Assembly: GCF_900113665.1 (NCBI RefSeq)
Contig: NZ_FOQD01000019.1
Location: 81,382 to 145,381 of the forward strand
DNA: 64,000 bases
Direction of reading: 5' to 3'
Source: Planctomicrobium piriforme
GTDB taxonomy: Bacteria; Planctomycetota; Planctomycetia; Planctomycetales; Planctomycetaceae
The position numbers and the translations under genes were made by a program. The first letter of the stretch is position 1. Every line of letters starts with the position of its first letter. This document shows, piece after piece, positions 54,957 through 64,000 of the stretch. The notes below the pieces were generated by a model. The model was given only the letters and a program-made list of their open reading frames with translations. It searched no databases and was not told the origin of the DNA.

Positions 54957-57900
54957 ATGCTTGAGTGGTTCAAGCGTTTCTGTGCGTGCCTGCTGTTGTT
55001 TGGCGTGTTCGTCAACACCGCGGCTGCCGACCCCGTAACCGACTACAACGTCGCGGTCGAGTTCTACAAACAGCAGCGCTGGCAACCTGCCGCTGATGCC
55101 TGTCAGGAATTCATTCAGAAATACCCGACGCACGAACGGGCAGCGACGGCGCGGCTCTATTGGGCTCAATCGCTCCTGCATCTGAAAAAATATCGCGAAG
55201 CACGTGATCAGTTCGAGCAGTTTCTGAAAGCCACGCCCGACCATCCGGATCGTCCCCTTGCGATGTACCGCGTTGGCGAATCCAGTTACTTCCTGGGTGA
55301 CGATGCCGCCGTGGAAACTCAGTTCGAACAGTTCCTCAAGCTGTATCCCAATCACGAACTCGCCGAATGGGCGCTGCTCTATCTGGGTGAAGCGCAGTTC
55401 CGGTTGAAGCACTACGATGCCGCAGCGAAAACGTTTGAACGGTCCCTCGCCGCGTATCCGCAAGGCCGGCTCGTCGACGACGTGGAATTCGACCTCGCTG
55501 GCGTGTACGACGCACTGGGCAAGAAAGAACAGGCGAGTGCGCTGCTGCAAAAGATCGCCGGCCGAACAGCCAGTACGCGGTCGGCCGAGGCGATGTTCCA
55601 GATGGGGGCACGCGCTTTCGATGAACAGAAATACGATCAGGCCGCCAGCACGTTCACGCAACTGGCGACGCTGCACCCGCAGCATCGCCTGACGGCAAAC
55701 GCTCAACTCAATGCGGGTTATGCCCTGTACTATCTTGGCCGTTACGCCGATGCCATCAAGGCCTTTGGCAAAGCGGCAGCCGATCCTCAGCTCGCCCCGA
55801 CCGCCGCATACTGGACCGGGTTGAGTCAAAAATCATTGCGAGAATATGCCGCCGCCGCGAAGACGCTGGCCGATTCCCTGCAGTCTCAACCCGACCAGTC
55901 GCTCGCCGACAAAGTGACGTTCCATCTGGCTGACGCCGAATTCCGCCAGGGGAACTACGACAAGGCAATTGAACTCTTCCAGAAGGTCTCCGCCAACTGG
56001 CCCAAGAGCGATCTTGGTGATGACTCGCTGCACTCAGCGTGTGAAGCGGCACTGCAGGCCGGGCAACTTCCGAAAGCCGTCGAACTGCACGAGCAGTTCG
56101 TCAAAGCCTTCCCCGACAGCGGTCTGCGGGTCGTCGAAGATCTGCTGTATGCCCGCGTGCTGATTGCCCAGGGAGAAAAGAACTCAACGCCTGATGCGGC
56201 ACGCAAAGACTACGATCAAGCGGCCGCCATCCTGCAGGGGATCATCGATCAGTCCTCTGTCGACCGCACCCGGAACTTCGCCCGGTTTCAACTCGCTCGA
56301 GTCTATGAACGTCGCGAAGACAATCAGAAGGTCATCGAGATCCTGCGTCCGCTGCTCGACAGCCCGCAAGCGGCAGATTCCCCCGACTACCTCGACGCGC
56401 GACTGCTCAGCGCCAACGCCCACCTGCGACTGAAAGACAATTCCGCGGCCGCGGAAGACTATCGTCAGTATCTGGCGAAGGCAGCCACGCCTGCCGACAA
56501 GGTCGTCGGCCTTGCCGGCCTGGCGCGGGCACTCACGGCAACGAAAGACTGGAAACAACTGCAGACGGTGCTGCCGGAACTCCGGTCGGCGGATGCTGCG
56601 GACGCACAGTTCAGCCGCGCGGCAATGGCGGCAGGCGATGCCGCGTTCGATCAGAAAGACTGGCCGGCCTCGCAAGAGTTTTTCCGCCTGGTGATCGCTC
56701 GTGGCGAAAGCGGGGCCTTTTACCTGCCGGCACTCTCCGGTCTGGCCCATGCCCAGTACGAACAACAACAATTCACCGCGAGTGCGGCCGGCTTTGCAAC
56801 GCTCGCCGCCGCTGCCAAGAGCGATCCTCTTCTCAATTCACACGCCGCTTACATGCATGCCATGACTCTGCAACAGGCGGGGGAATCCAAAGACGCGTTG
56901 CTGGCTTATCAGTCCGCAGCCGACAAACTGACGCAACGTCAGAAAATGACGCCGCTTGCAGGGACAGACGTGGAAGTCGGCATGAACGCCTATCGCTGTG
57001 AAAAAGGGGCTGCCCGACTGGCGCGAGAACTGGGCGATCGGACTCTCGCCGACAAACTCTACGACGCTGCTTATGCCGAGTTGAAGTTGCAGCCGAAAGA
57101 GAACCAGAAGGAACTCGACCTGCTGATTAACGAATGGGCGAACCTGGCCTACACCGCTGAAGACTATCCCCGAGCTGATGAACTCTATGCCCGACTGGTC
57201 GCCGACACGCCGGAGAGCCCTCTCGCCAATGAAGCGCTGCTCATTCTCGGAGAAAGCGCCCGCTTTGGCGGACAGCCGGACAAGGCGATTCAACTCTTTC
57301 AGAAACTGGCCGACAACCCCAAGGCCGACCCATTCATTCGGCAACGGGCACTGGTGCATCTGCTCGATCTGGCCGCCGAAACCGGTCGCTGGAACGACGC
57401 CCTGACAATCGCAGAACGTCTGAAGAAAGAGTTCCCCGACGGCCCGCATGCGTCGTACGCCATGTACCGTCAAGGGGAGGCGCTCCTGCAGCTGAAGCAG
57501 TATGCCAAGTCGGCGGAAGTGCTGCACGAACTGATTTCGAAGCCGCCTGCCTCGCAGGATTCTGTCCCGGTCTGGTGGCCGGAAACCTGGCTGCTGCTGG
57601 CGGAAGATCAATACTGGCTCAAAGACTATTCCAGGCTCGAACAGGTGGTGGCCGACCTGAAGCAGAAGCAACCGTCGCCGTCGGTCCTGTACCGTGCCGA
57701 CGCCCTGCTCGGCCGCAGCCTGGAGAACCGGGCCCGCTTCATCGATGCGAGGGAGGCCTACATTCGGGTGATCGATTCCGAAGCCGGGCGGGGAACCGAA
57801 ACCGCTGCCGAGGCTCAGTTTCGTATTGCTGAATCCTACCTGAAAGAGAACAATCTGCCCGTCGCCCTGCGGGAATACTACAAGGTGTACGCCGGTTACG

Positions 57901-58082
57901 ATGCTCCCAAACTGGAAGCGGCCGCACTGTTTCAGGCGGCCAGTTGCGACGTTTCGATGAAACACTTCACCGAGGCGATGGGGACTTACCGGAAGCTGAT
58001 CGAAGAATTTCCCAACAGCGAATTCACAGATCAGGCGAAGTCACGACTCAAGGAACTGGAAGTCATCGCACCAAAGGGATGA
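54957..58082 (+). CDS. Giant exported TPR-repeat protein
   Basis: 1041 residues. A signal peptide (FKRFCACLLLFGVFVNTAAA) starts at ATG 54957; a longer frame from 54867 would bury it. The rest is about 25 tetratricopeptide repeats (for example YNVAVEFYKQQRWQPAADAC, LADAEFRQGNYDKAIELFQK, FRIAESYLKENNLPVALREY), resembling CpoB/YbgF and outer-membrane assembly scaffolds. The ExbB-type channel gene follows after 123 bases, which suggests a periplasmic scaffold energised by a proton-motive complex. Partner identity is inference. Confidence 0.88.
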   Translation: MLEWFKRFCACLLLFGVFVNTAAADPVTDYNVAVEFYKQQRWQPAADACQEFIQKYPTHERAATARLYWAQSLLHLKKYREARDQFEQFLKATPDHPDRPLAMYRVGESSYFLGDDAAVETQFEQFLKLYPNHELAEWALLYLGEAQFRLKHYDAAAKTFERSLAAYPQGRLVDDVEFDLAGVYDALGKKEQASALLQKIAGRTASTRSAEAMFQMGARAFDEQKYDQAASTFTQLATLHPQHRLTANAQLNAGYALYYLGRYADAIKAFGKAAADPQLAPTAAYWTGLSQKSLREYAAAAKTLADSLQSQPDQSLADKVTFHLADAEFRQGNYDKAIELFQKVSANWPKSDLGDDSLHSACEAALQAGQLPKAVELHEQFVKAFPDSGLRVVEDLLYARVLIAQGEKNSTPDAARKDYDQAAAILQGIIDQSSVDRTRNFARFQLARVYERREDNQKVIEILRPLLDSPQAADSPDYLDARLLSANAHLRLKDNSAAAEDYRQYLAKAATPADKVVGLAGLARALTATKDWKQLQTVLPELRSADAADAQFSRAAMAAGDAAFDQKDWPASQEFFRLVIARGESGAFYLPALSGLAHAQYEQQQFTASAAGFATLAAAAKSDPLLNSHAAYMHAMTLQQAGESKDALLAYQSAADKLTQRQKMTPLAGTDVEVGMNAYRCEKGAARLARELGDRTLADKLYDAAYAELKLQPKENQKELDLLINEWANLAYTAEDYPRADELYARLVADTPESPLANEALLILGESARFGGQPDKAIQLFQKLADNPKADPFIRQRALVHLLDLAAETGRWNDALTIAERLKKEFPDGPHASYAMYRQGEALLQLKQYAKSAEVLHELISKPPASQDSVPVWWPETWLLLAEDQYWLKDYSRLEQVVADLKQKQPSPSVLYRADALLGRSLENRARFIDAREAYIRVIDSEAGRGTETAAEAQFRIAESYLKENNLPVALREYYKVYAGYDAPKLEAAALFQAASCDVSMKHFTEAMGTYRKLIEEFPNSEFTDQAKSRLKELEVIAPKG

Positions 58083-58087
58083 CTGGG

Positions 58088-58166
58088 GAAATTCGAAGCA
58101 CGAAATTCGAAATCCGAAATGGGCTTTGAATTCGTTTCGGATTTCGTGCTTCGGATTTCGAATTTG
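58088..58166. repeat. Dispersed AT-rich palindromic repeat, family A copy 4 (short form)
   Basis: A shorter, nearly perfect palindrome: GAAGCACGAAATTCGAAATC pairs with GATTTCGTGCTTCGGATTTC region. It sits between the TPR gene and exbB-like gene, so it is probably transcribed with them. Confidence 0.8.
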
Positions 58167-58205
58167 ATATTTGAGTGATCGTCAGCACGGAAGAAGACGT
58201 GACGT

Positions 58206-59081
<876 letters not shown>

Positions 59082-59130
59082 CGCGATGTCCAGAGAATCA
59101 GAAAATCACCACATAGAAATCAGAGGACTT

Positions 59131-59253
59131 AACCACGAATCATTCGAATGACACGAATGGGCTCGTCGAAGTCGCTTCAGCAGCAGACAATCTGCCCTCA
59201 AGATAGGACGTCGAATCCCATATTTGATTCGTGAAATTCGTACGATTCGTGGT
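59131..59253. repeat. Inverted repeat with ACCACGAAT/ATTCGTGGT ends, family F
   Basis: AACCACGAATCATTCGAATG at the left and GAAATTCGTACGATTCGTGGT-like bases at the right (59232-59253) form an imperfect inverted repeat of 123 bases. The flanks CACCACATAG and CCGTGTCTCAGTGACTCCG are also typical dispersed-repeat words. It fills the gap between the exbB-like gene and the convergent pilin gene. Confidence 0.65.
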
Positions 59254-59340
59254 CTTTTCTCCTCCGTGTCTCAGTGACTCCGTGGTGCATCTTTCACTGA
59301 AGTTCAACTGACGCAAGTCTTCACCGCGCGCAAGAAAAAA

Positions 59341-59365
59341 CCGGCAACGCTGTTTGCGTTGCCGG
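59341..59365 (-). terminator. Rho-independent terminator of the pilin gene
   Basis: CCGGCAACGC / GCGTTGCCGG stem with loop TGTTT; on the minus strand TTTTTTCTTG follows. It lies 35 bases past the pilin stop. Confidence 0.9.
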
Positions 59366-59400
59366 CCGGGCGATTCGAATTGTCAGCGTCTCTTCGCGGC

Positions 59401-59913
59401 TTACGGTGCGGCGAGCGGAGCACAGTGGGCAGACGGTGAACTCATGACCGGGGCACTCATGACCGGGGCACAGCTCACCGGAGCACATGTCGCTGGTGCA
59501 CAGCTTGGAGTCACAGTGCGGTTGACGGCAGTCCCGGTCGAATAACCAGTCGAGTAGCCGCCGCCATCGCAGCCGGCTGCACATCCGCCCCAGCCGCATT
59601 CGGCCACGGCTCCATCGCAGGAGATCTGGCAGCCCCAGGCGTCGCAGGCGTCGGCGAAGTCGAAGAAGAACGAACCGACGGTTCGCGACTTCGTCCAGCC
59701 GGCCCACTTTCGGGCGTGGAAGCCGCTGTAGTAGTAACTTTGATTCAGCGACCCGATGGCGTGGGCCACGTCGTTGAGTTCCGAGACCACGGAGTTCTGG
59801 ACCTGACTGAAGCCCACAATCATGCCGAGGACGGCAATCGTGGCAATCAGGACCAGTTCGGCGGAGATGATGAAACCGAATTCATCGTTGAGCAACGCTG
59901 TGATGAGGCGCAT
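59401..59913 (-). CDS. Flp/class III-like pilin with a cysteine-rich tail
   Basis: 170 residues starting MRLITALLNDE at ATG 59913. FGFIISAELVLIATIAVLGM then IVGFSQVQNS is a pilin-type hydrophobic N-helix, with a possible prepilin cleavage before FGF. The remainder has aromatic and cysteine-rich segments (CDAWGCQISCDGAVAECGWG) and a low-complexity tail of CAPV/SAPV units (SCAPVMSAPVMSS). It resembles planctomycete Flp-type pilins. No tad or pil secretion genes lie nearby. A clear terminator follows. Confidence 0.7.
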   Translation of the reverse strand: MRLITALLNDEFGFIISAELVLIATIAVLGMIVGFSQVQNSVVSELNDVAHAIGSLNQSYYYSGFHARKWAGWTKSRTVGSFFFDFADACDAWGCQISCDGAVAECGWGGCAAGCDGGGYSTGYSTGTAVNRTVTPSCAPATCAPVSCAPVMSAPVMSSPSAHCAPLAAP

Positions 59914-60119
59914 GGCATGTTCTTTCAAATAACAGTGTGAGCAACCGCGGCGTCAGGAGCCGTTGCGTGCCAGAACCGGTGAGACGTTCGGTTTGCGGCT
60001 TCGCAATGGCGGTTACGAACAGGCGCTGCGGTCACGGACGCGCCCATTCATGGTCCACGGCCGGCGTTCCTGCGCAGAAAGCGTCGCCGTGGTGTTTCGT
60101 GTGTGTGTGTGTAAAAAGA

Positions 60120-60162
60120 GGGTCTGACCGATCGGGTGTTGCGCAGCTGATCGGCCAGACCC
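60120..60162 (-). terminator. Terminator-type hairpin with no assigned upstream gene
   Basis: GGGTCTGACCGATC / GATCGGCCAGACCC, 14 pairs with one G-U; on the minus strand TCTTTTTAC follows directly. It would stop leftward transcription before the pilin gene. Confidence 0.8.
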
Positions 60163-60768
60163 TTCCCCCATCACAGGGAACTCGAAGCGGCGACTGCGAC
60201 CGGGATCAGCGGTCGGGAGACGTGTCTCCAGCACCTCTTCGTTGAGTATCAAGTTGCCGTTACCGGCGTTGGATTCGTTTGAATCGTTGTGTTCGTTATG
60301 GAAGAAACAGAATGCACGACCGGTGCCAGTCGCGCAATCGTTACGACCGAAACAACCGCAACATTCGCGTAAACAACTCCCCCACAGAGGTTTACAAATC
60401 CACGCCAAGTGCGGCGGTGTTCCGGCTGGAGCGATTGTGACGAAGAAATCGATTCAACCGGTTAACGCGAATTTGCGCTTTGTGTTGATCGATCTGAACA
60501 TGCGGGTCGTAGAGTCGCGGCGAAGGCGGTCAGCTTTCAGCAGTCAGCTTTCAGCGGTCAGTGTTTGGGAAACCTGGTGATGGACTGTTTTCCTGGTGTC
60601 GCGGCTTTTCCTCAAAGGGATTTCGGGTTTGACCTGTCTGCGATCTGGCGGGCATAATCCCCTGGAATCCGCCGTCTCACGGCGGTGCTGCGCGGTTCGC
60701 GTGAATTTCCCGGTTGTCGATCAACGGCACTTCTCGTTTTGACGGGCAGTCAAAGCGCCAATCACTGA

Positions 60769-60842
60769 GGGAAGAGGGGACAGGGAAGAGGGGAAAGAGT
60801 GATTTCCTGACTGTCTCCTGTCCCCTCTGCCCTATCCCCTCT
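60769..60842. repeat. CCCTGTCCCC inverted repeat, family H copy 2
   Basis: Left arm GAAGAGGGGACAGGGAAGAG and right arm CTCCTGTCCCCTCTGCCCTA. The right arm is followed by TCATCGCT and the ATG of the protease gene, as in copy 1 (TCAATCGCT before rsmA). Confidence 0.75.
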
Positions 60843-60854
60843 CAGGTCATCGCT

Positions 60855-63800
60855 ATGAACTCATTGCTGCAACGGATTCTGCATCGGGTGACTTCTGAAT
60901 GGCAGGCAGGCGTAAGCCAGGGACGAAAGCGGGCCGCCCGGAGTGATTTTCCGCGGCATGCGCTGGGGCAGATCGAGCGGTGCGAAGTGCGGCTGTTGCT
61001 GAGTGCATCTGCCACCGTCACCGCACCACCTCAGATCGAATCGACTCCGCTGCCCCCTTCGAGCCCGCAGTGGGAAGTGACGATCGAAGAAGTCAGTCCC
61101 GGCACAACGTCAGGGTTCGCTTCGCTGGACGGCGACGTCAACATGAAAGCCGTCGACGCCTTCGTCACGCCGGAAGACAGTTGGACGGAGATTGCCGTTC
61201 CAGAATGGGGCCAACCGGTCAGCGTGGCGGTCGCCTACCAGATCAGCAATCTGCCTTCGAACGCGTCCTACCGCATCGAGTTCACACTCAACGGAGAGAC
61301 GAACAGCTTCAATAACGTGACCTACGGCGCCGGCAGCGAAGGCACCTACATCGTCACTTACAAGATGAACGGCTACCTCGTCGGACTGGGGACGAACGAC
61401 ATCTCGGCGACCGTCGACGCCGACAACGGGGTCGTCGAAGTCAACGAAGCCGACAACACGTTCGCGACGACATTCGAAGGCATCTCCAGCACCGGACAAT
61501 CCAATCACAGCATCCCGCAGCTCTCGACCGACCCCGGCGCGGCGCAGACGTTGTATCTCGATTTTGACGGCAACTTCGAGTCCTCCTGGGGAACCTATTC
61601 GAACGTCACCACGCCAGCGTTTACCTGGGACAGCGACGTTGCGACGCTGAACCCTTATGAAGTCGAGTTGATCAAGCAGATCTGGGCTCGGGTGGCCGAA
61701 GACTTCGCGCCGTTTCATATCAACGTGACCACGGTTGATCCCGGCAATTTCTCGAACGGAGTGTCGCTCAGGGCGGCGATTGGCGGCTATGACAGCGACT
61801 GGTATACCGGTTCAGCAGGCGGCGTCGGGTTTATCGACGGCTTCACCAACTCGGCTTCGAACACGGTGTACGTCTTCTCGGCCGGATACCGGTACAACAC
61901 GCAGGGCATCGGCGGCACGATTTCCCACGAGGCTGGTCACGGCTTCGGACTTTCGCACCAAAGCAAATACAGCGGCTCCACGCTGGTTGCGGAATACAAT
62001 CCCGGAACCAGCGACTGGGCGCCGCTCATGGGAGCTGGAAACTCCGGGCGGGATACCTGGTGGAACGGCCCGACGCCTGTTTCGTCAACCACGCTGCAAG
62101 ACGACATGGCCGTGCTGTCCAAGTCTGCGAATCTCTTCGGGTATCGCACAGACGATGTCGGCGACACCCTGGCGACTGCCACATCGCTGATTCCCAGTTC
62201 AGGCTCGGTCGCCGCGCATGGCATCATCACGACGACCACGGATGTCGATGTCTTTTCCTTCACAACCACCGGCGGCGATGTTTCCTTCCAGTTGAAAGGG
62301 GAACAGTACGGCTCCAACCTGCTGGCTCTGTTTGAACTGCGGGACTCGTCAGGCACGCTCGTGACGTCCGCAACCTCAGGTTACGACACTGCTGCCAACC
62401 TTGCGGCGAACCTGACCGCAGGTACTTATCAGTTAGTCGTGAAGAGCACTGGCGGTTACGGATCAGTGGGCCAGTACTGGATCACTGGCACGGTCCCCAA
62501 TTCAAATACCGCGCCGGTCATCAACGGCTTTGCCGGAGCAGTGAATTACAACGAGAACGCCGCGGCAGCAGTCATTGATAACAATGCCACGATTGCCGAC
62601 AGCGATTCGACGAACTTCAGCGGCGGCCAGTTGATTGCCACGATCACCGCCAACGGTGAATCGACTGACGTGCTGTCGATCCTCAGCGTCGGCAACGCCA
62701 GCGGCCAGGTGAGCGTCAGTGGCAGCAACATTCGTGTCAGCGGCATTCTGATTGGCACATTCGCCGGCGGGACAGGCGGCTCGCCGCTGGTGATTACGCT
62801 CAACGGCAACGCCTATGTAGCCCGCGTGCAAAAGCTGCTGCAGTCGCTGACGTTCAGCACCACATCCGATACGCCGTCGACGGCAGTTCGCACCGTCTCT
62901 GTGTCGGTGAGCGATGGCGATGGTGCGACCAGCGCTGTCGTCACCAAGACCGTCAACGTCTCCCAGGCGAACGATGCTCCCATCATCGGCGCCTTCGCAG
63001 GCAGTGTGAATCTGGCAGGCAACACGCCGATTCTCGTCGACTTTGATGCCACTGTCGTCGATGCCGATTCCGCTGATTTCAATGGCGGCAAACTGCAAGT
63101 TGGGCTGACGGTCAATGGACAAGGTTCCGACGTACTCGGGATTCGCAACCAGGGAACCGCCGCCGGCAAGATTGGAGTCTCTGGCAGCACGGTCACCTAT
63201 GGGGGCGTCTCCATCGGCAGCTTCACCGGCGGCACGAGCAAAGTCGCGCTCACCGTGAACTTGAACGCCAGCGCGACGCCAGAAGCCGTACAGGCCTTGC
63301 TGCGAAACATCACATTCGTCAACACAAGCGCCACCCGATCGACCGACCCGCGGACGGTTCGTGTGATGGTGAGCGATGGCGATGGCGGCACGAGTACGGC
63401 CCTGACGAAAACCATCACGGTCGCCCCTCCCAATACCCCGCCGACGGTGACAGGATTTGACGGCAGCGTGAATTACACGCCGGGCGCCGGTGCCACGATC
63501 ATCGACAGCGATGCCGCAGTGACCGACACCGATTCCGCAGACCTGAACACCGGTAAGCTGACCGTCGCCTTGACCACAAATGGTCAGGGGAGCGACGTGC
63601 TGTCAATTCAGAACATTGGCACCGGCGCAGGTCAGATTGGCGTCTCCGGCGGCAACGTCACTTACGAAGGCATCCTCATCGGCACCTTCACCGGCGGCAC
63701 GAGCAAGGTGGGGCTGACCGTCACCTTTAACGCCAATGCCACGGTCGCCGCCGCACAGGCACTCATTCGAGCCCTCACCTTCCGTAGCACGCTCAGCAAT

Positions 63801-63893
63801 CCCCTCACACTGACCAGAACCGTTCGCGTCATCCTCACCGACGGGGATGGCGGCACGAGTACCGCAGTGACGAAGTCCATCACAGTCGGGTGA
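60855..63893 (+). CDS. Surface/secreted metzincin metalloprotease with PPC and repeat domains
   Basis: 1012 residues. The N-terminus has no ordinary signal peptide but the planctomycete export-type motif IERCEVRLLLSA (about 42-53). A CARDB-like domain follows (VAYQISNLPSNASYRIEFTL). The protease core has HEAGHGFGLSH (358-368), the metzincin HExxHxxGxxH zinc site. A pre-peptidase C-terminal domain is next (ATATSLIPSSGSVAAHGIIT ... GTYQLVVKSTGGYGSVGQYW). Three repeats of about 112 residues end the protein, each with an INGFAGAVN / FDGSVNYTPG start and SVSDGDGATSAVV-type turn. ATG 60855 lies just past repeat H. Confidence 0.88.
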   Translation: MNSLLQRILHRVTSEWQAGVSQGRKRAARSDFPRHALGQIERCEVRLLLSASATVTAPPQIESTPLPPSSPQWEVTIEEVSPGTTSGFASLDGDVNMKAVDAFVTPEDSWTEIAVPEWGQPVSVAVAYQISNLPSNASYRIEFTLNGETNSFNNVTYGAGSEGTYIVTYKMNGYLVGLGTNDISATVDADNGVVEVNEADNTFATTFEGISSTGQSNHSIPQLSTDPGAAQTLYLDFDGNFESSWGTYSNVTTPAFTWDSDVATLNPYEVELIKQIWARVAEDFAPFHINVTTVDPGNFSNGVSLRAAIGGYDSDWYTGSAGGVGFIDGFTNSASNTVYVFSAGYRYNTQGIGGTISHEAGHGFGLSHQSKYSGSTLVAEYNPGTSDWAPLMGAGNSGRDTWWNGPTPVSSTTLQDDMAVLSKSANLFGYRTDDVGDTLATATSLIPSSGSVAAHGIITTTTDVDVFSFTTTGGDVSFQLKGEQYGSNLLALFELRDSSGTLVTSATSGYDTAANLAANLTAGTYQLVVKSTGGYGSVGQYWITGTVPNSNTAPVINGFAGAVNYNENAAAAVIDNNATIADSDSTNFSGGQLIATITANGESTDVLSILSVGNASGQVSVSGSNIRVSGILIGTFAGGTGGSPLVITLNGNAYVARVQKLLQSLTFSTTSDTPSTAVRTVSVSVSDGDGATSAVVTKTVNVSQANDAPIIGAFAGSVNLAGNTPILVDFDATVVDADSADFNGGKLQVGLTVNGQGSDVLGIRNQGTAAGKIGVSGSTVTYGGVSIGSFTGGTSKVALTVNLNASATPEAVQALLRNITFVNTSATRSTDPRTVRVMVSDGDGGTSTALTKTITVAPPNTPPTVTGFDGSVNYTPGAGATIIDSDAAVTDTDSADLNTGKLTVALTTNGQGSDVLSIQNIGTGAGQIGVSGGNVTYEGILIGTFTGGTSKVGLTVTFNANATVAAAQALIRALTFRSTLSNPLTLTRTVRVILTDGDGGTSTAVTKSITVG

Positions 63894-63964
63894 TCGAAAT
63901 CGTCCGGGAGGGCGAGGCCACTGCTGTAAACATCTGGGCTTGCCCTAAAGTTTTTGTTACTTCA

Positions 63965-64000
63965 GGCTTTGCGCCTCTTTCACGCAGGAGGTGCAAAGCC
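63965..64000 (+). terminator. Terminator hairpin after the protease gene (reaches the window edge)
   Basis: GGCTTTGCGCCTC / GAGGTGCAAAGCC pair over 13 positions with one G-U. The downstream T tract would lie outside the window. Confidence 0.65.

Larger units (their letters stand above)
59929..60854. other. 926-base spacer with a strong unassigned terminator
   Basis: Upstream of the pilin (minus) and the surface protease (plus). It holds a GTGTGTGTGTG tract (60097-60111) and the hairpin at 60120-60162, and at 60528-60563 repeat C. A 47-residue frame from GTG 60437 follows GGAG but ends inside repeat C and is not convincing. I see no supported gene; a small RNA on the minus strand ending at the terminator is possible. 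Confidence 0.5.

Noticed and set aside
58088..58166. Rho-independent terminator after the TPR gene
   Set aside because: The palindrome has no T tract and belongs to the dispersed repeat family; the downstream exbB-like gene is probably co-transcribed.
60013..60408. 131-residue minus-strand reading frame
   Set aside because: It reads straight through a strong terminator hairpin and the GT tract, with no ribosome site and no protein-like pattern.
60437..60580. 47-residue ORF starting GTG with GGAG upstream
   Set aside because: Its second half is translated repeat C, and nothing suggests coding.

Overview
The window reads as chromosomal DNA of a planctomycete, most like the Planctomycetaceae. 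This is inferred from gene content: a BBP7-type outer-membrane barrel (46258-47694), a surface metalloprotease with the planctomycete N-terminal 'RLLLSA' export motif (60855-63893), a PmoA-like DUF6807 protein, a thioredoxin/PDZ protein with a CxxCH motif, GT-C-type membrane proteins, a transmembrane Ser/Thr kinase, and an oversized UvrA like those known in the PVC superphylum. I found no rRNA, tRNA, CRISPR array, transposase, integrase or phage gene.

Layout. 0-9.5 kb: the edge of an MFS transporter, ndk and carA (minus strand), a Ser/Thr kinase with a near-consensus promoter, a membrane-anchored thioredoxin, a STAS-like protein, DAHP synthase (aroF) behind a structured leader, a SIAE-type esterase, a DinB-like protein and an amino-acid-kinase-fold protein. 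9.6-15.3 kb: a TMTC-like TPR membrane protein, a duplicated-motif secreted protein, a membrane GTPase and a Gfo/Idh oxidoreductase. 15.5-18.1 kb: an AT-richer accessory patch with a 51-residue ORF, two zinc-ribbon proteins, a lone HExxH protein and a SUKH-type immunity-like protein. 18.2-27 kb: thioredoxin-PDZ protein, nitroreductase, a TrhO-rhodanese/RluA pseudouridine-synthase fusion, an M24 peptidase, a secreted protein and ATP sulfurylase. 27-45 kb: membrane and secreted proteins, chorismate synthase, aldo/keto reductase, cold-shock protein, a DegT-type aminotransferase, then ribE, rsmA and guaB. 45-64 kb: BBP7, UvrA with a truncated third ATPase module, an MMPL/RND permease, a giant TPR protein with an ExbB-type channel, a Flp-like pilin and the surface metalloprotease.

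Housekeeping pathways present are aromatic amino acids (aroF, aroC), riboflavin (ribE), purines and pyrimidines (guaB, carA, ndk), sulfate activation (sat), RNA modification (trhO-rluA, rsmA) and DNA repair (uvrA). They are scattered rather than in classical operons; the clearest tight groups are carA-ndk, ribE-rsmA-guaB-44180 and TPR-exbB.

The most interesting signal is a 77-nt element present twice, 5154-5230 before aroF and 41011-41087 before ribE. The copies agree at 69 of 77 positions. All eight differences fall in predicted loops or linkers or swap G-C for G-U within stems, which is the signature of a selected RNA structure. It resembles no riboswitch I recognise. The spacers also hold several families of dispersed palindromic or tandem repeats, some of which run into coding sequence or abut start codons.
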